DNA of 64,000 nucleotides from Neoroseomonas terrae (GTDB taxonomy: Bacteria > Pseudomonadota > Alphaproteobacteria > Acetobacterales > Acetobacteraceae). The position numbers and the translations under genes were made by a program. Below are positions 10,033-17,890 of the stretch, in pieces (the stretch's first letter is position 1; every line of letters begins with the position of its first letter). The notes beneath the pieces are model-generated. The model searched no databases. It was not told the DNA's origin and saw only the letters and a list, made by a program, of their open reading frames with translations. Where the stretch lies: the NCBI RefSeq assembly GCF_018129025.1, contig NZ_JAAEDI010000005.1:1-64000 (forward strand), written 5' to 3'.

Positions 10033-10562
10033 ACGACATCGCCGCCCCCGGCGCCTACGGCGTCATCACCGAGCCTGCCACGCTGACCATCCAGCGCCAC
10101 CTGCCCGGCCCGATCGAACGCATCTGGGCCTACATCACGGACGGAGAGCTGCGCCGCCAATGGCTCGCCGCCGGGGCGATGGAGACGAAGGTCGGCGCGC
10201 CCTTCACCCTGACTTGGCGCAACGACGAGTTGAGCGACCCCCCAGGCCACCGCCCCGAAGGCTTCGACGCCGAGCACAGCCTGGACGGCACGATCACGGA
10301 ATGCGACCCGCCGCGCCGGCTCTCCATCACCTGGGGCAGCACCGGCGGTGTGACCTTCGACCTGGCGCCGGCCGGCAGCCGCGTGCTGCTGACCGTCACG
10401 CACCACCGCGTGGCTGATCCCGCCCTGCTGCTGAAGGTCAGTGCTGGCTGGCACGCGCATCTCGACGTCCTGGCCGCCCGCACGGCCGGCGAGCAGCCCG
10501 CACCGTTCTGGGATAGCTGGCTGCGGTTGCGGGAGGACTACACGCGTCGGATGCAGGGCTGA
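10029..10562 (+). CDS. SRPBCC (AHSA1/START-like) domain protein
   Basis: 177 residues. It begins with an Aha1-like beta strand (TLTIQRHLPGPIERIWAYITDGELRRQWLA) and continues through FTLTWRNDEL, a DPPRRLSITWG strand and VLLTVTHHRV to a C-terminal helix with GWHAHLDVLAAR. The fold makes a hydrophobic ligand pocket. Pairs with an upstream ArsR-type regulator are frequent, and the ligand is usually unknown. It overlaps the regulator by 4 bases. Its stop is 11 bases before palindromic repeat copy R1. Confidence 0.88.
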   Translation: MNDIAAPGAYGVITEPATLTIQRHLPGPIERIWAYITDGELRRQWLAAGAMETKVGAPFTLTWRNDELSDPPGHRPEGFDAEHSLDGTITECDPPRRLSITWGSTGGVTFDLAPAGSRVLLTVTHHRVADPALLLKVSAGWHAHLDVLAARTAGEQPAPFWDSWLRLREDYTRRMQG

Positions 10563-10573
10563 GAAAGTGGGAC

Positions 10574-10828
10574 GGGGAGGGGCTTTGCCCCTCCCCGGGC
10601 CCCACCCCACCAAAGGCCGAAGGGCCTTTGGAAACCTTGAGTTGGTGCCGGGCGTGGGTGTCGGACGGATGGAAAGCGCGCGCTGGGCGCAGCGCCAGGA
10701 ATCAATCCATGGCACGACGCAACCTTCGGCACCTAGCGTCGCCCGCCTTGCCCAACGCCAGATCGAGGTTTCCAAAGGCCCTTCGGCCTTTGGCGGGGTA
10801 AGGTTTGGAGAGGGGCAGCCCCTTCTCC
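10574..10828. repeat. Convergent-gap palindromic repeat, copy R1
   Basis: Lies between the convergent SRPBCC and trpA genes. The outer hairpin 10574-10596 (GGGGAGGGGC, TTT loop) is followed by a second hairpin CAAAGGCC/GGCCTTTG. The right half repeats both in reverse: CCAAAGGCC-CTTC-GGCCTTTGG, then GGAGAGGGGC-A-GCCCCTTCTCC ending at 10828. Both arms carry the CAAAGGCC-type inner hairpin (type X). The central part (about 10645-10760) is not conserved. There is no coding sequence. Confidence 0.88.
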
Positions 10829-10837
10829 AATTCGCCT

Positions 10838-11659
10838 TCAGCCCGCCTTCCGTACCGCTTCCGACAGCGCCCGTACCTGGTCCAGCACCTTCCGCACCGT
10901 ATCCGGCCGCGCGCGGCCCTGCTCGTCGAGGCTTTCCGCCAGCGTGTCGATCAGCGCCGACGCGACCACCGCGCCGTCCGAGATACGTGCGGCCTCGGCC
11001 GCCTGCTCCGGGGTGCGCACGCCGAAGCCGATCGCGATCGGCAGGTCCGTGTGCTTGCGGATGCGCGGGATGTTCGCTTCCAGCGCCTCACGGGTCGCGC
11101 TTCGCGTACCGGTAACGCCGGCGATCGCGACGTAGTAGACGAATCCCGACGTCGCCGCGAGCACGCGCGGCAGCCGCGCATCATCCGTCGTCGGCGCCAC
11201 CAGCCGAATCAGGTCGAGGCCATTCGCCTTCGCCGCCGGCTCGATCTCGTCGGCTTCCTCGGGCGGGACGTCGACGATGATGAGCCCGTCCACGCCCGAC
11301 GCCGCGGCATCCATGCAGAACCGCTCGCTGCCATAGGCAAGGATCGGGTTGTAGTAGCCCATCAGGATGACCGGGGTGGCGTCATCCTCCTTGCGGAAGT
11401 CGCGCACCATGGCGAGCGCGCCCGGCAGCGTCGCACCCGCCTTCAGCCCCCGCTGCCCGGCACGCTGAACGGTCGGGCCGTCCGCCATCGGGTCGGTGAA
11501 GGGCACGCCAATCTCGATCAGGTCCGCCCCCGCCCGGGGAAAGCCGCGCAGCAGCGCGAGCGAGGTGGCCGGGTCCGGATCATAGGCTTCCAGGAAGGGA
11601 ATGAACGCCCCGCGCCCTTCCTTCTTCAGCGCGGCAAACCGCGCGGCGATGCGGCTCAC
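10838..11659 (-). CDS. trpA: Tryptophan synthase alpha chain
   Basis: 273 residues, full length. Recognisable parts are [42 protein letters not shown] with the catalytic glutamate, [24 protein letters not shown] with the catalytic aspartate, and [15 protein letters not shown]. The enzyme cleaves indole-3-glycerol phosphate to indole and glyceraldehyde 3-phosphate, passing indole to TrpB. The start overlaps the trpB stop by 4 bases (ATGA). The gene ends 9 bases from repeat copy R1, which probably terminates it. Confidence 0.98.
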   Translation of the reverse strand: MSRIAARFAALKKEGRGAFIPFLEAYDPDPATSLALLRGFPRAGADLIEIGVPFTDPMADGPTVQRAGQRGLKAGATLPGALAMVRDFRKEDDATPVILMGYYNPILAYGSERFCMDAAASGVDGLIIVDVPPEEADEIEPAAKANGLDLIRLVAPTTDDARLPRVLAATSGFVYYVAIAGVTGTRSATREALEANIPRIRKHTDLPIAIGFGVRTPEQAAEAARISDGAVVASALIDTLAESLDEQGRARPDTVRKVLDQVRALSEAVRKAG

Positions 11660-12897
11660 AGCTTCACCCCGAGATGATGCGCCACCGTGAAGATGTCCTT
11701 GTCGCCGCGACCCGACAGGTTCAGCACGACGATCGCGTCCTTCGGCAGGGTCGGCGCCAGCTTGATCACATGCGCCAGGCCATGCGCGGATTCCAGCGCG
11801 GGGATGATGCCTTCGAGCTTCGAACAGAGCTGGAAGGCCTCCAGCGCCTCGTCGTCGGTCGCGGTGACGAAGTTCACGCGGCCCTGCTCATGCAGCCAGG
11901 AATGCTCCGGGCCGATGCCCGGATAGTCGAGGCCGGCGCTGATCGAATGCGCCTCGATGATCTGGCCGTCGCGGTCCTGAAGCAGATAGGTCCGGTTGCC
12001 GTGGAGCACGCCGGGGCGGCCCTTGGTGATGGAGGCCGCATGTTCCTTGGTGTCCACGCCCCGGCCGGCGGCCTCGACGCCGTACATCGCCACCCCCGCG
12101 TCATCGAGGAACGGGTGGAACAGCCCCATGGCGGAGGAACCGCCGCCGACGGCGCAGACCAGCGCATCCGGCAGCCGTCCCTCGGCGGCGAGGATTTGGT
12201 CACGCGTCTCGTCCCCGATCACGCACTGGAAGTCACGCACCATCTGCGGATAGGGGTGCGGACCCGCGACGGTACCGATGCAGTAGTAGGTATCGTGGAC
12301 GTTCGCGACCCAGTGGCGCAGCGCCTCGTTCATCGCATCCTTCAGCGTCGCGGCGCCGGAGGTGACGGATTCCACTTCCGCGCCCAGCAGCTTCATGCGG
12401 AACACGTTGGGCTGCTGCCGGGCGACATCGGTCGCGCCCATGAAGACCGTGCAGGGCAGGTTGAACAGCGCGCAGGCGGTGGCCGTCGCCACACCGTGCT
12501 GGCCCGCGCCGGTCTCCGCGATGATGCGGGTCTTGCCCATCTTCTTCGCGAGCAGGATCTGCCCCAGCACCGCGTTGATCTTGTGCGCGCCGGTGTGGTT
12601 CAGCTCCTCGCGCTTGAAATAGACCTTCGCGCCGAGTTCCGACCCCGCGCTCCCCGCGCGAAGATGCTCCGTCATCCGCTCGGCCAGCCACAGCGGTGAC
12701 GGACGGCCGACGTAATGCGTCAGCAGCCGCCGCCACTCCACCTGGAACGCCACATCAGTCTTGGCCGATTCATAGGCGCGCTCGACCTCGAGGATCAGCG
12801 GCATCAGCGTCTCGGCGACGAAGCGGCCGCCGAAGGGGCCAAAGCGGCCACGGGCATCGGGGCCCTGGCGCAGGGAGTTGGACAGCGGCGTGTTCAA
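11656..12897 (-). CDS. trpB: Tryptophan synthase beta chain
   Basis: 413 residues. The PLP lysine is in [13 protein letters not shown] (about residue 98), the phosphate-binding glycine loop is [14 protein letters not shown], and [11 protein letters not shown] is at the C-terminus. It condenses indole with serine to tryptophan in an alpha2-beta2 complex with TrpA. In most alphaproteobacteria trpF sits directly upstream; here trpF is about 1.5 kb away and two unrelated genes intervene. No leader peptide or trp attenuator is visible in the 126-bp spacer before the divergent VOC gene. Confidence 0.98.
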   Translation of the reverse strand: MNTPLSNSLRQGPDARGRFGPFGGRFVAETLMPLILEVERAYESAKTDVAFQVEWRRLLTHYVGRPSPLWLAERMTEHLRAGSAGSELGAKVYFKREELNHTGAHKINAVLGQILLAKKMGKTRIIAETGAGQHGVATATACALFNLPCTVFMGATDVARQQPNVFRMKLLGAEVESVTSGAATLKDAMNEALRHWVANVHDTYYCIGTVAGPHPYPQMVRDFQCVIGDETRDQILAAEGRLPDALVCAVGGGSSAMGLFHPFLDDAGVAMYGVEAAGRGVDTKEHAASITKGRPGVLHGNRTYLLQDRDGQIIEAHSISAGLDYPGIGPEHSWLHEQGRVNFVTATDDEALEAFQLCSKLEGIIPALESAHGLAHVIKLAPTLPKDAIVVLNLSGRGDKDIFTVAHHLGVKL

Positions 12898-13023
12898 GGG
12901 CTTTCTCGGACCATCCGGCGGAGCGTGTCATTTAAAGGAACGGCGTCGCTGCGGCCAGGGGCTCCGCCGGCAACCGCGGTGGCGCGAACAGGGTTAGGCT
13001 GGATGCAGTCAGGGAGGCCGGCC

Positions 13024-13413
13024 ATGCTGGACCATATCGGCATCGACGTATCGGATATCGACGGCAGCAAGCGGTTCTACGCCGCCGTGCTGGGGCCACT
13101 CGGCTACGTCATGACCAAGGACATGGGGGAAGCCGCGGGTTTCGGCGTGCCGGACGGGGAGAAGAAGTCATCGGATCCGGCGGGCGAATTCTGGATCGCC
13201 AAAGGCAACCCCCAGCCGCCCCTGGTGCATGTGGCCTTCAGCGCCATGACGCGCGGCGCCGTCGACGACTTCCACAAGGCCGCCCTCGCGGCCGGAGGGC
13301 GGGACAATGGCGGACCGGGGCTGCGGGAGAAGTACCACCCCGACTACTACGCCGCCTTCATCCTCGACCCCGATGGCTACAACATCGAGGCCGTGTGCCA
13401 CCTGCCCGGGTGA
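13024..13413 (+). CDS. VOC-superfamily (glyoxalase-like) protein
   Basis: 129 residues, one VOC module: MLDHIGIDVSDIDGSKRFY at the start, HVAFSAMTRGAVDDFHKAALAAGG in the middle, and AAFILDPDGYNIEAVCH at the end. The metal-ligand positions (first-strand His, mid His, terminal Glu) are present, so an enzyme is possible. Substrate unknown. It lies in the trpF-trpB gap on the opposite strand, and its stop codon abuts the stop of the next convergent gene (TGATCA, no spacer). Confidence 0.88.
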   Translation: MLDHIGIDVSDIDGSKRFYAAVLGPLGYVMTKDMGEAAGFGVPDGEKKSSDPAGEFWIAKGNPQPPLVHVAFSAMTRGAVDDFHKAALAAGGRDNGGPGLREKYHPDYYAAFILDPDGYNIEAVCHLPG

Positions 13414-14385
13414 TCAGCGCGGCCGCACGCTGATCACATGCTGCTGCATGTGGCCAGCGACCTCGCCCACGGCGCGACCGCGCAGCGCGGCGTCACCCTG
13501 GGTTTCCGTACCCGCGGTGCGGCAGCCCGCCCAGCTTCGCTGGAATGCCTCGAGGGTCTGCGGATTGGCGCCGATGCGGAACAGCGAAACGCCCGAAACG
13601 CCCGAGGCGCGTTCCCGCCACAACCCGTCCGGCCCCTGCTGCCAGACGCAGCGGGTGATGTTGTCGCCCTGCGGATTGTTCACCACCGGGCCCGGCGGTC
13701 CGTCGAAGCCGTGCCGGGCGTTCTGGTAGGTGCTGACCGTCACGTTTCCGCCCGCGGCGCGCAGATAGGAACCGAGATCGTCGCAGGCCGGCTTGCCCGT
13801 CACGTTGTCCCGGTCGCCGACGATGATGCGGATCGGCCGCCGCCCGGTGTCGCGGTTGCCGACTCGGTAGGAGCAATCCGGCTGCACGGCCGCCGCCGCC
13901 AGGAAGCGCGCCGCATTCGCCGGGCGCATCTGCACGACCCATTGGTGCATCGCCAGGATCGAGCCGCCGCCGCCGCCCACGCCGAAGCCGACCAGGCCGG
14001 CACGACGCACGTCGATGCGCGGGTTCTCCGCCGCCTTGTCCAGGGCGCCGTAGGCATCCATCGCGAAGTCGAGCGCGTTGAACCACGCGCGCTGATTCGC
14101 CGGCTGCGACGGGTCGATGCTGCGTGGGCCGTAGCTGTCGACCACGATCACCGCCGCCCCCGCGCCTTTCAGCGCGTCGACATACGCCTGGAGCTGCGCG
14201 TCCCGCTTGCCGCGATTGTCGTGGGACAGCACGATCACCGGCACGCGCTCGGTGCCCGGCGGCATGTGCAGTTCCGCGACCACCGGGTGGCCGGCGGCGC
14301 CCGCGAATTGCAGCGGATCGGGGCGGGGCCCGCCGCCGCCGCAGGCCGCCAGCAGCAGGGCAAGGAACAGGGGCAGGGCGCGCAT
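13414..14385 (-). CDS. Lipoprotein of the dienelactone hydrolase (alpha/beta hydrolase) family, nucleophile absent
   Basis: 323 residues from the ATG at 14385 (AGGAG about 10 bases upstream; the earlier in-frame GTG would absorb that site). Lipoprotein signal LPLFLALLLAACGGGG. The alpha/beta hydrolase core is clear: PVIVLSHDNRGKRDAQLQAY, VVDSYGPRS, then the strand-turn-helix GLVGFGVGGGGG, IIVGDRDNVTG and ARHGFDGPPG with the acid and histidine. At the nucleophile elbow (G-x-S/C-x-G in active enzymes) the sequence reads G-F-G-V-G-G, with no serine or cysteine. It may be a non-catalytic family member or use another residue; the fold call is firm, activity is doubtful. Confidence 0.82.
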   Translation of the reverse strand: MRALPLFLALLLAACGGGGPRPDPLQFAGAAGHPVVAELHMPPGTERVPVIVLSHDNRGKRDAQLQAYVDALKGAGAAVIVVDSYGPRSIDPSQPANQRAWFNALDFAMDAYGALDKAAENPRIDVRRAGLVGFGVGGGGGSILAMHQWVVQMRPANAARFLAAAAVQPDCSYRVGNRDTGRRPIRIIVGDRDNVTGKPACDDLGSYLRAAGGNVTVSTYQNARHGFDGPPGPVVNNPQGDNITRCVWQQGPDGLWRERASGVSGVSLFRIGANPQTLEAFQRSWAGCRTAGTETQGDAALRGRAVGEVAGHMQQHVISVRPR

Positions 14386-14437
14386 CCGGCGTTTTCTCCT
14401 TCGGGACACGCAACGCTGGGGCGAGTGCCCGGTGCCG

Positions 14438-15079
14438 TCAACGCCCCCTGGCTGACACTATGAAGTCACGAATCAGGCCCGGGTCCTTGACACCGCGTGC
14501 GCGCTCGACGCCCGAGGAAACATCCACGCCCGGCGCCCTAGCGGTGCGGATGGCCTCGGCCACATTCGCCGGGGTGAGCCCGCCGGCGAGCAACCAGGGC
14601 TTCGGGATGGTGCGGCCGGCCATCAACTGCCACTCGAAAGACTGGGCGTTGCCCCCGGGCAGCGGCCCGCCAGGCGGTGGCTTGGCGTCGAACAGGAAGC
14701 GGTCGACCACGGGAGCGAAGTCGTCCACGGCCGCGAGATCCTCGGGCGCGGCAATGCCGAGGGCCTTCATCACCGGCAGGCCGAAGCGAGCGCGGATGGC
14801 GGCGGCGCGGGCCGGCGTCTCCTCGCCATGAAGCTGGATCAGTCCGAGCGGCACCTCGGCCAGAATGGCGGCCAGCGCATCATCGGTCGGGTCCACGAAT
14901 AGCCCGACCCGCACCGGCCCACCCGCATGCCGCGCGGACAATGCCGCCGCATCGCCCGGCGCGACGGCGCGCGGGGAGGGCGGGAAGAACACGAAGCCCA
15001 CGAAATCCGCTCCGGCCGCGACGGCGGCGTCCATCGCGCCGGCGTCACGGATGCCGCAGATCTTCACCTCGACCGGCAT
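14438..15079 (-). CDS. trpF: Phosphoribosylanthranilate isomerase
   Basis: 213 residues from the ATG at 15079. VKICGIRDAGAMDAA carries the catalytic cysteine; later come GLFVDPTDDAL, LIQLHGEET, FLFDAKPPPGG with the catalytic aspartate, WLLAGGLTPANVAEAI and GVDVSSGVERARGVKD. It converts N-(5-phosphoribosyl)anthranilate to CdRP. It lies 4 bases after pyrF, so pyrF-trpF are read together. The usual downstream partners trpB-trpA are displaced by the VOC/lipoprotein pair. Confidence 0.97.
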   Translation of the reverse strand: MPVEVKICGIRDAGAMDAAVAAGADFVGFVFFPPSPRAVAPGDAAALSARHAGGPVRVGLFVDPTDDALAAILAEVPLGLIQLHGEETPARAAAIRARFGLPVMKALGIAAPEDLAAVDDFAPVVDRFLFDAKPPPGGPLPGGNAQSFEWQLMAGRTIPKPWLLAGGLTPANVAEAIRTARAPGVDVSSGVERARGVKDPGLIRDFIVSARGR

Positions 15080-15083
15080 GGTG

Positions 15084-15797
15084 TCAGCCGGGCAGGGAAG
15101 CAGCGATGGCCGCCGCCGCCGCCGCCGGGTCCGGCGCAGCGGTGATCGGGCGGCCCACGACGATCCAATCCGCGCCGGCCGCCACCGTCTCAGCCGGGGT
15201 GGCGGTGCGTGCCTGGTCGCCGGCATCGCTGCCGGCGGGCCGCACGCCGGGCACCACCAGCATCGGCGCGGCGCCGAGATCGGCCCGCAGCATTGCCGCT
15301 TCCTGCGGGCTGCACACCAGCCCATCCGCGCCGGCCGCCACCGCCATGCGCGCCAGCCGCCGGACCTGGTCGGCGGGGTTGTCGGCAACCCCGGTCGCGG
15401 CCAGCGCCGCCGCATCCATGCTGGTGAGCACCGTGACGGCGAGCAGGACCGGGCGATCGGCACCGGCCTTCTCGGCTGCGGCGCGCGCCGCGGCAATCAT
15501 CGCCGGCCCGCCGCCGGCATGCAGCGTCACCATGGCCGGCTTCAGCGGCAGCAGCGACCGCAGGGCGCCGGCGACCGTGTTCGGAATGTCGTGCAGCTTC
15601 AGATCGAGGAAGACCGGGCGATGCCGCGCCGTCGCGGCCACGGCCGCCCCGCCGGCGGCACAGAACAGCTCCAGCCCGACCTTGAGCAGCCCGCAATGGG
15701 GCGCGAGGGCCGCGGCCAGGGCTTCGGCCCGCGCGGCATCCCCGGTATCGAGCGCCGGGATGAGCCGCGCGGCACCGCCGGCGGGACGCCGGATCAC
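15084..15797 (-). CDS. pyrF: Orotidine 5'-phosphate decarboxylase
   Basis: 237 residues from a GTG at 15797 that overlaps the lapA stop (GTGA). [16 protein letters not shown] opens the barrel, [13 protein letters not shown] follows, and the catalytic tetrad motif [14 protein letters not shown] is intact. VVPGVRPAG and [11 protein letters not shown] form the phosphate site. It makes UMP from OMP, the last step of pyrimidine synthesis. The open frame continues upstream of the GTG, but that part is antisense-like relative to lapA and shows no family similarity. Confidence 0.97.
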   Translation of the reverse strand: MIRRPAGGAARLIPALDTGDAARAEALAAALAPHCGLLKVGLELFCAAGGAAVAATARHRPVFLDLKLHDIPNTVAGALRSLLPLKPAMVTLHAGGGPAMIAAARAAAEKAGADRPVLLAVTVLTSMDAAALAATGVADNPADQVRRLARMAVAAGADGLVCSPQEAAMLRADLGAAPMLVVPGVRPAGSDAGDQARTATPAETVAAGADWIVVGRPITAAPDPAAAAAAIAASLPG

Positions 15798-16108
15798 GAG
15801 GCCGTCCCCGCCAGCCGATCGGCCGCCGCGGCGCGTTCCCGCGCATGGATCGCTTCCAGTTCCCGCTGCAGCGCTTCCGCCCGCCGAGCCGCGCTGCGCG
15901 CTCGGCCCCGCTGAGGCATGCCCGACACCCAGACGATCCCCGCCCCGATCAGGAAGGCGAGCGCGGCAGCGCCCAGGACCGCGACCGACAGCGGCGCCTG
16001 CCAGACCAGGTCGAAGGGCCAGAGGCGCAGTTCCACCGCCTGGCGGTTGGACAGCGCGAACAGCACCACGAGCGCGGCGAAGGGGAGAAAGACGATCCAA
16101 CGCATCAT
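15794..16108 (-). CDS. lapA: LapA-family membrane protein (DUF1049)
   Basis: 104 residues; two adjacent ATG codons (16108, 16105) are possible starts. Two transmembrane helices (about 3-22 and 40-62), the [20 protein letters not shown] turn between them, and a C-terminal charged coiled coil ([22 protein letters not shown]) in the cytoplasm. LapA/YciS works with LapB in control of LPS synthesis in enterics; in alphaproteobacteria the gene precedes pyrF or trpF as here. No ihfB gene is seen upstream, although the two often neighbour each other. The 234 bases between here and holA hold nothing I recognise. Confidence 0.85.
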   Translation of the reverse strand: MMRWIVFLPFAALVVLFALSNRQAVELRLWPFDLVWQAPLSVAVLGAAALAFLIGAGIVWVSGMPQRGRARSAARRAEALQRELEAIHARERAAAADRLAGTAS

Positions 16109-16342
16109 GGGTGCCTTCTTACCGCGCAGGCCGGGCGAAGGCCACGGGAGCGAAGGGGAGCCCGGCATGGCCCGGCGCGGCCACGGGTGGAGAGAGGCAA
16201 AGAGCTGCGAATCTACCGCGTTCTGCCGCTGTTATGGCGGGAAGGACGCAGCGGCGGGTCCGGCGATGTCGAACCGGGTGACGCCGGCAATCAGCGATCA
16301 CCGGGAAAGGTTCACGGGCTCAGCGCCCCTCCGCCTTCGCCG

Positions 16343-17371
16343 CTACCGCCCCCGCTTCGCCCGCACTGCCTCCCGCGCCAGCCCCATCACTGCCGCCCGC
16401 GCCACGGCGGTGTCCGGTGTCCCGGTGGTCTTGGTCGCGCGCTCCGCGTCCAGAAGTGCCGCGCCTGCAGCGGCGAGCGCCTCCGGACCCCACAGCCGCA
16501 GCGCTCGCTCGAAGGACGGCCTGGACTTGAAGAAGATCGGCGGCCGCAGCCCGTCCAGCGCGTCCCTTGGCGCGGCGCCACGCGCCACCGCCCGGGACGC
16601 GGCCTCCAGTCGCTGGACATGCCGCATCGCGAGCCGCACCACCTGAACCGCTGCCGCGCCTTCGGCGAAGGCCGCATCCAAGGCCCGGTCGGCCCGCGGT
16701 GCGTCGCCCTCCGTCGCCGCCAGAAGCGCGGCGTCGAGGTCGAGCGTCGACCCCTCGGACAGCGAGGCGAGCGCATCCTCCTCCGTCACCTGGCCACCGG
16801 CGCCGACATACAGGGCGACCTTCTCGCATTCCCGGCGCATGATCAGCCGGTCCTCCCCCAGCCGCTGCGCCATCCACGCGAGTGCTGCGGGCTCGGCGGA
16901 GACGCCATATTCGCGCAGCACCGACGCGATCGACCCTTCCAGCGCCGCGCCGCTCTCAGGGTAGCAGGCAATCACCGCCGCTTCCGGACCGGCCTTCTCC
17001 AGCGCAGCGCGCAGCCCCTTCCGGCCGTCGAGCGACCCGGCCTCGAGCAGCACCACGCCAGGACCCAAGCCCGCCAGGACCGCCTTCGCGGCGTTGGCGA
17101 GGCCATCCGTCGCATCCCGTACACGCACCAACCGCCGGCCGCCCGTCAGAGCCGGCGTCGCGGCCTCCGCAGCGAGCAGCCCGGCATCCTTAGCGGCGAC
17201 CTCGCGTGGCACCTCCACCAGGCGGAACGGATCGTCGCCGGCAACGGCGCGGCTCAGCACCTCGCCGCGCTCGCGCACCAGGCCGGTGTCCTCGCCGAAG
17301 ATCAATACGAGCCGCGCGGCGCCGGGGTCGGCCAGGAAGGCGGTGACACGGCGCGCGTCGAGCTTCGCCAT
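16343..17371 (-). CDS. holA: DNA polymerase III delta subunit
   Basis: 342 residues. The N-terminal AAA+-like part includes LVLIFGEDTGLVRERGEVLSRA and DPFRLVEVPREVAAKDAGLLAAEA. LVRVRDATD and the middle-domain ALAWMAQRLGEDRLIMRRECEKVALY follow, and the helical C-terminus contains FFKSRPSFERALRLWG. Delta opens the beta sliding clamp during clamp loading. It lies 6 bases downstream of lptE in leuS-lptE-holA, the usual alphaproteobacterial order. Confidence 0.95.
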   Translation of the reverse strand: MAKLDARRVTAFLADPGAARLVLIFGEDTGLVRERGEVLSRAVAGDDPFRLVEVPREVAAKDAGLLAAEAATPALTGGRRLVRVRDATDGLANAAKAVLAGLGPGVVLLEAGSLDGRKGLRAALEKAGPEAAVIACYPESGAALEGSIASVLREYGVSAEPAALAWMAQRLGEDRLIMRRECEKVALYVGAGGQVTEEDALASLSEGSTLDLDAALLAATEGDAPRADRALDAAFAEGAAAVQVVRLAMRHVQRLEAASRAVARGAAPRDALDGLRPPIFFKSRPSFERALRLWGPEALAAAGAALLDAERATKTTGTPDTAVARAAVMGLAREAVRAKRGR

Positions 17372-17377
17372 GCTGCT

Positions 17378-17890
17378 TCAGCCCGCCCGCGGCGGCCCGG
17401 CCTCGAAGCGGATGGCCAGCCGCTGGACGATGTCGCTGGCCAACTGGTCCACCAACCGCTGTTCCGCGGCGTATCGCGACGCGTCCGAGGCGAAGAACTG
17501 GTTCTCCGGCACATTGTAGGCATCGAAGGCGCGGTCCGTGCCCTGTGCGACCAGTCGCGGCGATGCGCCGGTCTCATAGAGGAACCAGTTCGCCGTCGCC
17601 GTGATCCGCACGCGGGACGGCGCGCCATCCTCCTCGAAGCCCTGGAGCTCAACGCCATAGCCGAGACCGACGCGCAGATCGTAGCGCGCCGGTGCGCCGC
17701 TGCGGCCCAGCCGCTGTTCGAGCTGCCGCCGCATCAGCTGCCCGTTACGCTCCGGAATCAGGCCGACGCTAACCGTTTGCAGCCCCGCGACGACGGAATC
17801 CGGCTGCGGACCATACATCGGGCGGAAGCCGCAACCGGCGAGGAGAGCCGGCCCGGCGACGGCAGCGATCAGACGGCGCCTAGACCACAA
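17378..17890 (-). CDS. lptE: LPS-assembly lipoprotein LptE
   Basis: 170 residues. Lipobox PALLAGC with acylated Cys at about 20, then GFRPMYG typical of the alphaproteobacterial LptE family, [20 protein letters not shown], and C-terminal [20 protein letters not shown]. LptE plugs the LptD outer-membrane channel and helps insert lipopolysaccharide. It starts 11 bases inside the end of leuS and is followed by holA, so all three are co-transcribed. Confidence 0.95.
   Translation of the reverse strand: MWSRRRLIAAVAGPALLAGCGFRPMYGPQPDSVVAGLQTVSVGLIPERNGQLMRRQLEQRLGRSGAPARYDLRVGLGYGVELQGFEEDGAPSRVRITATANWFLYETGASPRLVAQGTDRAFDAYNVPENQFFASDASRYAAEQRLVDQLASDIVQRLAIRFEAGPPRAG

Noticed and set aside
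12898-13023. trp attenuator or leader peptide upstream of trpB
   Set aside because: I find no tryptophan-rich short frame and no terminator hairpin pair in this spacer.
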